Shown piece by piece: positions 1-6,897 of a stretch of 30,026 bases of DNA; position 1 is the stretch's first letter; every line of letters starts with the position of its first letter. Source of the stretch: CAZMNY01 sp964635375 (GTDB taxonomy: Bacteria; Planctomycetota; Planctomycetia; Pirellulales; Pirellulaceae). The DNA lies in the NCBI GenBank assembly GCA_964635375.1, contig CAZWOU010000071.1:1-30026 (forward strand), given 5' to 3'. The notes below the pieces were generated by a model. It did no database searches, was not told the origin of the DNA, and saw only the letters and a list, made by a program, of their open reading frames with translations. Position numbers and translations under genes: made by a program.

Positions 1-1
1 T

Positions 2-1258
2 TGCCGCCCGTGGGAGCATCGATTTTCGCGCCGGCAGTGGTTGGGAGCCGCCGCGGCGGGGGCGACGGCAAGCCTGTGCTCGCCTGCTATTGCCGAGGCA
101 ATCAAGAAGAACGATCGGCAAGTGCTTTTCATCTGGCTCGACGGAGGGATGAGTCAGTTGGAGAGTTGGGACCCAAAGCCGGGAACGCCGTTCGGCGGCC
201 CATTTCGTTCGATTGAGACATCGGTCCCTTCGGTTCGCATCAGCGAACTCATGCCCAATACGGCGAAGCAAATGCACCGTCTCGCCGTAGTTCGCAGCCT
301 TTGCACGCAAGACAATTCGCACTCGGCGGGCGTCGCCCGAATTCAACGGGGCGATCCCAAGAGTCGCGGCGTTGTCTATCCCTACTTTGGATCGGCCGTC
401 GCCAAACTGCTTGGTCCCGGCGAGAGTGGGTTGCCGCCGTACGTTTGGATCAAACCTGGAAGCGGCGGATTCAAACATCAAGACGCGGGATTCCTCGGTC
501 CCAAGTACGGCGCCTTGGCGTTTGGAGACGGCCAGCCGCCCAACAACTTGGTGCGACCAGAGTCGATCAGTGAATCAGCTGATCAAGCTCGCCAGCAGCT
601 TCGCAACCGAACCAATCGCCGGTACGGTCAGCGCCGGCGCAAACAAGTGTCTGAGGCCAACACGTATGTGTTCGATACCGCAGTAACGCTGATGAAACGC
701 CAAGAGTTGTTTGATGTAACGTCGTTTGCGCCGCGAGACGTCCAGCGATATGGCGAACATGAGATCGGGAGGCACATGCTTCAGGCTCGAAAGATGCTTC
801 AAGCTGGCGTCAGATTCGTCAAAGTGAATTCCTACGGCTGGGATACTCATGGCGACAACTTCAATGGACACGTCAGTCTCGTGGGCAAGTTCGACCAAGC
901 GTTCGGGGCCGTGATTGAAGACTTGCAAGAGCGTGGCATGCTAGAGAATGTGCTTGTCATTGCGATGAGCGAATTCGGGAGGACGCCTCGCATCAACGGA
1001 CATATTGGCCGCGATCACTGGCCCGAAGCCTGGTCGCTGGCGATGGCCGGCGCCGGCATCAAGAAGGGCGTGGTCGCCGGCGAGACGAATGACAAAGGGA
1101 CATGGGTGGAGAGCCAGCCCTTCGACATCGGCCACATGTTCCATACCTGGTTTCAGGCACTCGGAATCGACTCCACTGATATCGAGTACGACAACAACGG
1201 ACAGCCGCTGCCGATCGCCCACGACGATCACTCGGCCGTTAAGGAGGTCTTGGCATGA
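2..1258 (+). CDS. DUF1501 family Tat-exported protein, 5' end outside window
   Basis: The reading frame is open from the window edge, so the true start lies upstream; an internal TTG at 41 is probably not the start. Just before that TTG the frame encodes F-S-R-R-Q-W-L followed by an Ala/Gly-rich hydrophobic stretch, which is a twin-arginine (Tat) export signal. The mature part carries DUF1501 hallmarks: WLDGGMSQLESWDPKPG near the N-terminus, GWDTHGDNF in the middle, and EFGRTPRINGHIGRDHWP towards the C-terminus. The family belongs to the alkaline-phosphatase/sulfatase-like fold and is greatly expanded in planctomycetes, usually beside DUF1549/DUF1553 cytochrome-type genes or WD40 genes; its reaction is not established. 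The stop overlaps the start of the WD40 gene (ATGA), with a strong AAGGAGGT at 1241-1248, so the two are translationally coupled. Family assignment is secure; function is unknown. Confidence 0.9.
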   Translation, partial: CRPWEHRFSRRQWLGAAAAGATASLCSPAIAEAIKKNDRQVLFIWLDGGMSQLESWDPKPGTPFGGPFRSIETSVPSVRISELMPNTAKQMHRLAVVRSLCTQDNSHSAGVARIQRGDPKSRGVVYPYFGSAVAKLLGPGESGLPPYVWIKPGSGGFKHQDAGFLGPKYGALAFGDGQPPNNLVRPESISESADQARQQLRNRTNRRYGQRRRKQVSEANTYVFDTAVTLMKRQELFDVTSFAPRDVQRYGEHEIGRHMLQARKMLQAGVRFVKVNSYGWDTHGDNFNGHVSLVGKFDQAFGAVIEDLQERGMLENVLVIAMSEFGRTPRINGHIGRDHWPEAWSLAMAGAGIKKGVVAGETNDKGTWVESQPFDIGHMFHTWFQALGIDSTDIEYDNNGQPLPIAHDDHSAVKEVLA

Positions 1259-2355
1259 TAGACAATGCACTCAAGTCGGTCTCGCCAAAAGAACTCACTG
1301 TGATCGCCGCCGATCCCCAAGTGCTCGCGGCGAGATTCAGCCCTGCTGGCGACTACCTTATCGCCGGATCATTTGACGGGCGGATGCGCCGCTGGGCGGC
1401 CCAAGCGGAAAACGAATTCGTGGAAGCTCCCTCGATGTCCAAGCACGGCGGGTGGGTAGAGGCATTCGCCCAACACCCCGACGAGCCCGTCTGCATCTCT
1501 GGCGATTCCTGGGGAGGCATGACCTGTTGGCGCCATCGGGAAGCAGAGCCAGAAGTCGTTTGGCATCTACCCGCGGCCCATGACGGCTGGATTCGATCTC
1601 TCGATTTCCACCCGAGCGGTGCGACAATCGCCTCGTGCGGCTTGGACCGAAACGTGGTGATTAGGTCCGCCGACGACGGTCGAGAGCTGAGACGTTTTGA
1701 GATTCCAGACGCCGAGACGTTCTGCGTGCAGTTTCATCCCAATCGGGACGAATTGGTCTGCGGCGACATGCTCGGCCGAATTCATCGCTGGAAAGCGAGC
1801 AAGGGCGAGTCTCTCAAGTCATTCGACGCTGGAGGACTGTACTTACACCATCGACTCCAAGACGTTGGCGGAGTGCGAGTTCTCGCGTTCGACGCCGAAG
1901 GCAAATCACTGGCGGCGGGCGGCACGCGACCGAAGAACGGCGCCACGGTCCAAGGCGTTCCCACCATTATGGTCTTCGATTACGAGTCGGGCGAAATGCA
2001 GCAGGAGATGAAGCTTGGCGCGACCAACCAGTGCTTCGTTCACGACATTGAGTTTCATCCCAAGGGCTTCGTGATGGCCGTGACCAGCGGTACGCCTGGC
2101 ACTGGGCAAGTCGTGTTTCACGCGAGGAACGAAGACAAGCCGTTCTACACCAATACCAAACTCCCCAACTGCCATTCCATCTCGCTGCATAAGGATGGAA
2201 ATCGATTCGCTGTCGCCGCAACAAACCGAGGCAGCAACGGCAATGGGCGCCGCCTAAACAAGGAAGGCGAGTACCAGGGGAACACGACACCGATCCATGT
2301 ATTCGACTTTCAATGGGCGGAGCTAAAGGCCCAAACCGACAAGAAAGACGGTTGA
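1255..2355 (+). CDS. WD40 repeat beta-propeller protein
   Basis: A 366-residue protein made almost entirely of WD40-type blades. Repeating units have the pattern F-x-P-x-G-x-x-(L/I)-(A/V)-(S/A)-G-x-x-D-G-x-(I/V)-x-x-W. Examples are FSPAGDYLIAGSFDGRMRRW, FHPSGATIASCGLDRNVVI and FHPNRDELVCGDMLGRIHRW. About seven blades can be counted, enough for one closed propeller. There is no signal peptide, so it is probably cytoplasmic unless carried by a partner. The ATG overlaps the DUF1501 stop by ATGA and follows a perfect Shine-Dalgarno at 1241-1248, which fixes the start. DUF1501 plus WD40 pairs are common in Pirellulales and the propeller is presumably a protein-interaction scaffold; the partner cannot be told from sequence. 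The next gene is convergent, 27 bases away. Confidence 0.9.
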   Translation: MIDNALKSVSPKELTVIAADPQVLAARFSPAGDYLIAGSFDGRMRRWAAQAENEFVEAPSMSKHGGWVEAFAQHPDEPVCISGDSWGGMTCWRHREAEPEVVWHLPAAHDGWIRSLDFHPSGATIASCGLDRNVVIRSADDGRELRRFEIPDAETFCVQFHPNRDELVCGDMLGRIHRWKASKGESLKSFDAGGLYLHHRLQDVGGVRVLAFDAEGKSLAAGGTRPKNGATVQGVPTIMVFDYESGEMQQEMKLGATNQCFVHDIEFHPKGFVMAVTSGTPGTGQVVFHARNEDKPFYTNTKLPNCHSISLHKDGNRFAVAATNRGSNGNGRRLNKEGEYQGNTTPIHVFDFQWAELKAQTDKKDG

Positions 2356-2382
2356 GGGCGCCGACTCAACGGATTGCGGCGC

Positions 2383-2811
2383 CTACTTGCGAAGGACTAG
2401 CACGGGGCATTTCGCGTGTCGAATCGTGCGTTCCGTGACCGAGCCGATCAGCATGTGGGCGATTCCAGTGCGACCGTGCGATGGCATAACGATGAGGTCG
2501 GCGCCAACGCTATCGGCGTAATCGGCGATTCTTGCTCCCGGCGCGCCGTGAGTAATCTTGATCGAGAGGCCAGCATACTTGTCGCCTCCGAACTGCTTCG
2601 TTAACGCGTCGGTCGAGTGGTTGGTGCGAGTTTCGTCATCGACGGAGCCGTAGAGCTCGCCTGGATGGACGGGCGAGAGTTCTTCCAGTACATGTACGAT
2701 GTGGATCTTCGATGCGTCGCCGGTGATGTCCAAGGCAACATCGACCGCAGCATAGGACTCCTCCGAAAAATCAATCGGCACGACAACGCTATTTCGCTTA
2801 AAACTGGACAT
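2383..2811 (-). CDS. Universal stress protein (UspA family)
   Basis: A 142-residue single-domain USP, the usual length for the family. It begins with the typical first strand VVVPIDFSEESYAAVDVA and ends with DLIVMPSHGRTG...LIGSVTERTIRHAKCPVLVLRK. The C-terminal stretch holds the ATP-binding pattern G-2x-G-9x-G-(S/T), with Pro in place of the first Gly (P-S-H-G), a common variant, so nucleotide binding is plausible but not certain. A longer in-frame start exists at 2892, but the extra 27 residues do not look like USP. The ATG at 2811 places the first beta strand as in other members and is preceded by a weak GAGAG. It is convergent with the WD40 gene and separated from the pilus operon by a terminator, so it is probably monocistronic. 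USPs respond to stress or starvation; the specific role is unknown. Confidence 0.9.
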   Translation of the reverse strand: MSSFKRNSVVVPIDFSEESYAAVDVALDITGDASKIHIVHVLEELSPVHPGELYGSVDDETRTNHSTDALTKQFGGDKYAGLSIKITHGAPGARIADYADSVGADLIVMPSHGRTGIAHMLIGSVTERTIRHAKCPVLVLRK

Positions 2812-2980
2812 GACGTTTCTCTCGTTCGCTTGCTTGGGCAACCTAGTCACACGGGCGCCGGCGACGCAAAGGGGCTCCCATCCGCTGTTCAACCTATGCG
2901 ATCATAGAAGAAATTGCGACGCCCTAGCCAAAATCGTTCCCGTACGCTCCCAACATGCGGACCGCGGCAAACCAAACAAA

Positions 2981-3011
2981 AAGCTGGCGTGATTTGAGAT
3001 CACGCCAGCTT
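2981..3011 (-). terminator. Intrinsic terminator of the pilM operon
   Basis: A perfect 13-bp inverted repeat (2981-2993 with 2999-3011) with a 5-nt loop TTGAG. On the minus strand it is followed immediately by a T-rich run (TTTGTTTGG). It lies about 50 bases after the stop of the last pilus gene. Confidence 0.85.
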
Positions 3012-3058
3012 CTGATCAGTTTCGTGCGCCCCGAGGTAAGGCATCTGCCAAACGGGGA

Positions 3059-5311
3059 CTAGTTGCCGAGGCCCCCTCCTAGGCCAGGCGGCGCCAAGCC
3101 TCCGCCGAGGCCCCCGCCGTCCAGACCGCCGCCGTCCAGACCGCCGCCGTCCAGGCCGCCGCCTAAGTTTGCGGAGGGTCTGGCTTCGTCAGTTCGAGTG
3201 AGCCAGCGATACTCTTCGGCCTCGTCGACCTCACTGCGAACAACTAGTTCACCCGTGGGCGTCAACAGCAGCATTTCCGTTGGCGCGAAGACCGGATTAT
3301 CGCGGTCCTTGTTGATCTTCTCGCCGCCGCGGTAGTCAAGCACGACCGTGTTTGTTTCAAGGTTGTATACCTTCAGTAGCTTCTTGACGTGCGACACCGG
3401 ATGAACGACAACGGCATCCTCTTTGAAGTTGACGACAGCGCCCCGAGCCACATCGATTTCAAGAGGAACGTCAACCGCCCTATTCTTGTCCCATGTCACT
3501 GCGACAATCTTCACCTTCGACTCGCGTGTTTCGATCTTGACGCCAGTCGTTCGGTTTTCGGTCTGCCACCCTGTGGGCGTAGTGACTACACCGGGCAACA
3601 CTCGCTGCGGATAGGCGATCGAGACCGAGGCGCTGGGCTCGCTCCATTCCGTGCGGTGGAAGTACGCCCGCGAACCGCCGCTGGCCTCTTTGGCACTCAG
3701 CGCCTTGAGACGAGTCAACACTCCGGACTTGAGATCTCGCTGCGCGGGCTGCATGCGAGAGTCCTTGGGATGGTTCGGGTCTTCGATCAACAGTTGGACC
3801 CGATACTTATACGTCTTGCCTGGCACGACGCCGAAATCGAAGAAACGAATGAGTTTGTACTTGGTGATCTCTGTCTTGCTAGTGTCGGTCCCCAGTCCGC
3901 CTGAGCCCGCATATCCGCCCGCGCCGGGTGGGGCGCCAAGTCCGCCCGCGCCTGGTGCTCCAAGTCCGCCCGCGCCGGGTGCGCCAAGTCCACCCGCGCC
4001 GGGTGGACCAAGGCCGCCTGCACCGCCAGGCGGCGCGAGTCCGGCCCCGCCTGGTATTCCCTGAGAGCCACTTGGCTGTCCGGAACCGGGGATGTCGCCG
4101 CTGCCGGAGTCGCCAAACGGATCGTTCGGATCGACCTTTGATTTGTCGTCCTCTGAAGCGTCCTTGAGCTTGGTCGATTGAAGCTTTGGAAACTCAGAAT
4201 GACTGATGTGATCCCTGACGTTGGCCAACATGATTGGCGGAACACGCATCGTCGTGTTCGGCAACGCGAAATCACTGCTAACACTATCTGGATAGACGTC
4301 GATAAACGCGCTAACGCGATCCAACGACTTCTTGGTGCTCCAAACGCTCACCCATTTGAGAGGAGCGTCTGGATCAGCGGTCGAAACCTCCGCTCGCTCA
4401 GCCGAGAAGGCAATGTAGTTTGGGGTATCGCGAGTCTTCTTGTAATTGACTGCTTTCAGGAAAACCTGCTCAAACTCGGATGATTGTTTCTCGTATGGCA
4501 CCAGAGCTCGAACTGCCACCACGTTGACGGAGTACCCTCGAATCCCCAAGGCGCCGCTCACCGCGCCGCCGATCAGGGAAGATTCCCATCCGCCGCGCGT
4601 AGGACCTCGATAGACAGAGGAACCTGAGCCAGGAGCTCCGTCCATGCCGCCTAACTCGCCATCGCCTGCACCATCGGCGCCTAGCCCGCCTGCCTCATCA
4701 CCGCCTCCGTCGAGACCACCGGCGCCACCGAGCCCAAACCCTCCAAGTCCACCGTCACCTCCAGGCGGGCCGACCCCTCCACCAGCCGGATCTCTCCGCC
4801 TTCGAGACCTCCGCCCCCTCGGTTTCGGCTCCCCGTCTGTTCGCATCTGCTTGGTTGTCTCGTCGTTGGCAAACGCGTCGATACGGTTCTTATTGGGAAC
4901 GGCTACCGCGACTTGCCCAATCGACGAGACCTCCACCATGAGCGGCGGAAAGATCTTCGGGTCGTCCCGCTTATCCGTCCGCGGCACCAGTGGATGCTTT
5001 AGCCGATTGTTAAATGGGTACTGTCTCGCGTTGATCTCAATGTTGGCCTTATCAGCCCGTTCTTCGTAATTGCTGAACGGGTTGCGTTCAATTTCATCGG
5101 TCACCCAGGCGGGATCATTCGTCGTCACGTACGTGGTAGCTTGTTGGGCCAGTTGCTTCAGCTCCTGCGGCACCTTGGGATACCCACTGACGGTGGAGCC
5201 GGAATAGACGAGATAGAACGCGACTAGGAGCACCACACCGAAAACGAACTTTTCGCCTTGTTGCGCCAAGAATCCTTTCATTCCATCGTCGCCGAGACTA
5301 AATTTCGCCAT
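3059..5311 (-). CDS. Pilus-operon membrane protein with Gly/Pro-rich linkers (third gene)
   Basis: A 750-residue protein with a short cytoplasmic N-terminus and one transmembrane helix at about residues 22-39 (VFGVVLLVAFYLVYSG), the rest predicted periplasmic. Next come a region of about 90 residues with a conserved look (NPFSNYEERA, KHPLVPRTD), a long Gly/Asp-rich linker, a folded domain (residues ~250-390), a second repetitive linker of GLGAPGAG-type units, and a folded domain starting DFGVVPGKTYKYRVQL that resembles a fibronectin-type strand pattern. The tail is repeated GGGLD units. The start is supported by AAGGAG nine bases before the ATG. It lies 56 bases downstream of the PilO-position gene and ends at a strong terminator, so it is the last gene of the operon. 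By position it could stand in for PilP or another periplasmic coupling protein, but no PilP motif is seen; treat as unknown. Confidence 0.85.
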   Translation of the reverse strand: MAKFSLGDDGMKGFLAQQGEKFVFGVVLLVAFYLVYSGSTVSGYPKVPQELKQLAQQATTYVTTNDPAWVTDEIERNPFSNYEERADKANIEINARQYPFNNRLKHPLVPRTDKRDDPKIFPPLMVEVSSIGQVAVAVPNKNRIDAFANDETTKQMRTDGEPKPRGRRSRRRRDPAGGGVGPPGGDGGLGGFGLGGAGGLDGGGDEAGGLGADGAGDGELGGMDGAPGSGSSVYRGPTRGGWESSLIGGAVSGALGIRGYSVNVVAVRALVPYEKQSSEFEQVFLKAVNYKKTRDTPNYIAFSAERAEVSTADPDAPLKWVSVWSTKKSLDRVSAFIDVYPDSVSSDFALPNTTMRVPPIMLANVRDHISHSEFPKLQSTKLKDASEDDKSKVDPNDPFGDSGSGDIPGSGQPSGSQGIPGGAGLAPPGGAGGLGPPGAGGLGAPGAGGLGAPGAGGLGAPPGAGGYAGSGGLGTDTSKTEITKYKLIRFFDFGVVPGKTYKYRVQLLIEDPNHPKDSRMQPAQRDLKSGVLTRLKALSAKEASGGSRAYFHRTEWSEPSASVSIAYPQRVLPGVVTTPTGWQTENRTTGVKIETRESKVKIVAVTWDKNRAVDVPLEIDVARGAVVNFKEDAVVVHPVSHVKKLLKVYNLETNTVVLDYRGGEKINKDRDNPVFAPTEMLLLTPTGELVVRSEVDEAEEYRWLTRTDEARPSANLGGGLDGGGLDGGGLDGGGLGGGLAPPGLGGGLGN
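3106..3166. repeat. 15-bp tandem repeat coding for GGGLD units
   Basis: Three to four near-identical copies of a 15-bp unit (CCAGACCGCCGCCGT on the plus strand) inside the 3' end of the third pilus-operon gene. It encodes repeated GGGLD. The unit length is a multiple of three, so copy number can change without breaking the frame. Confidence 0.8.
3915..4013. repeat. 24-bp tandem repeat coding for Gly/Ala/Pro-rich units
   Basis: About four degenerate copies of a 24-27-bp unit beginning CCGCCCGCGCC on the plus strand. Translated on the minus strand they give repeated G-G-L-G-A-P-G-A. They form the flexible linker before the C-terminal domain of the third pilus-operon protein. Confidence 0.75.
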
Positions 5312-5367
5312 AACTCTTACTCCTTGTGCATTCCGCTGTTTCTCGCCCTCTAGCCGACCCGCTTCAT

Positions 5368-6895
5368 CTACCCGCCAGCCGAAGTTACGCCCGAACTACC
5401 ACCCGACTCAATACCCAGCTTCTTGCGGTCTACCGGGTTGTAGATGTAGATGATTCCGTAGATCTCTAGGTCAATATCGTCTGAGGAGACATCGGCATCG
5501 CCACCCGTTCCACCGCCCAGACCACCGCCCAGTCCACCGCCCAGTCCACCGCCCAGACCACCGCCCAGACCACCGCCCAGACCNNNNNNNNNNACCACCA
5601 AGCGCGGCGTCGCCGCCGCCGTCTGCCGCCCCGAGGCCGGGAGGCCCGCCAGCGCCACCCAGAGCGCCGCCGCCCATGGCACCGCCGCCCATGCCGCCAC
5701 TGGACTGGGTTGACTTGCCCCGGTTAATGCGAAGTTGCCGCACCTCGACGGGTAGTTGTGAGTTGCCGCAGGCGGCCAACAAACGGCTCAGGTTCTGCTG
5801 ATCAACCTTTAGCCGCATCCGAATCGGCATCCTCTTAGCGACGGCTAAGAAGGCATCATCCGCACTGAATGTCTCCGCGAGACCTCGCATTTTCTTTGCC
5901 GCCAGCGGCTCATACTTGAGATTGACATATCGGTTGTCGCCAGGGTCTCCCGACGACTGAACGGCGCCACCCCCTCCGGTCGCACCGCCACCTGGCGGCT
6001 CCAGGCCTGACGCCATGCCTCCAGCGGGGCTAGCCATGCCGCCCATTTCTGGCCCGCCGCCCATAGCGGCATCACCCCCGGGGGCCTCGCCACCGGTAAT
6101 CTTGTCGCCAGTTCCAACTTTCCCACGCATCCCTATGGCGTCGGGACCGATTTGAATGAAATCAATCTTCTTCACTGTGGCCATATAACGAGCCTCAATG
6201 TCGCCGTTGGCCTCCTTAATGATGTTCAGCAAAGCGGTTAGCACCCACAAATCCTCTTGGGCGTAAAGGATGTCTAACGTGCTGGGTTGAGCTCCCTCCC
6301 AGGTAAAGCGACTGCTCACGATGCTGACTTGATTCCCAGCGTCCCACACGACAAGGTCTTCTTTGGCCCGGACCGTCGTGTTGGGGTTATCCAAGGCCCA
6401 CGTGGCGCCGACGATATCGGCCAATTTGGGTAGCTCGTCCTGGATGAAGTAACGATACTCCTGTCGAGCCAGCGTTGGGATCGAGCTTTTTCGATCACCG
6501 CCCGGTTGGTCGGGCGGATAGGGGACAGTCGCTTCGATCGGCTTGAGCGATTGAGCTTGACGCTGAAACGAACGATCGAACTGTTCAGGCCATTTCAAGA
6601 TATCTTTTTGGTGGTTGTATTGCTTTTCCCAGGCCTGCAGCACCTCTTTTTCCAGACCGCCGATCTTCTCGTCCATCCATTTGTGCGATTGATCATTCGG
6701 ATGGTCTGGTTTGCCAAGCACCGCTTGGGCATTGGAGAATTGTGTCTTGTAGTCGGTGATCTTCTCTTCGGTTTGCGACTGAACCGCAATGGAAATCCAA
6801 AAGTAGGACCCGATATACATCGCCGTAATGCAGATGCAAGCGACCCAAAAGTGATGGATCTTGAGTTTCTCGAGAATGTCTTTGAGTTGATCCAT
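5368..6895 (-). CDS. PilO-position membrane protein, interrupted by a 10-N gap
   Basis: The N-terminus is short and cytoplasmic, followed by one transmembrane helix (about residues 16-38, HHFWVACICITAMYIGSYFW), then a charged, probably coiled-coil segment and a folded periplasmic domain. This is the topology of PilO, and the gene directly follows the PilM-PilN fusion. Sequence alone does not prove PilO homology. A second domain (residues ~300-390) follows a Gly/Met/Pro-rich linker. A GLGGG repeat then leads to a short C-terminal domain (SDDIDLEIYGIIYIYNP). The frame shifts at the 10-N run (5584-5593). Removing exactly those ten bases, with or without the 3-nt overlap ACC, restores one frame of about 505 codons ending at 5368. 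The ATG lies two bases after the previous stop and is preceded by GGAGAGGG, so coupling is likely. Confidence 0.8.
5510..5583. repeat. 12-bp tandem repeat coding for GLGG units
   Basis: About six copies of a 12-bp unit (CCACCGCCCAGA or CCACCGCCCAGT on the plus strand), encoding GLGGGLGG on the minus strand. The array runs directly into the 10-N gap, which suggests that assembly failed in the repeat. Confidence 0.85.
5584..5593. other. Assembly gap (10 N)
   Basis: Ten Ns inside the GLGG-coding repeat of the PilO-position gene. The bases on either side (ACC and ACC) could overlap by three. Either closing directly or merging the three bases keeps the downstream frame open. Confidence 0.95.
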
Positions 6896-6897
6896 AG

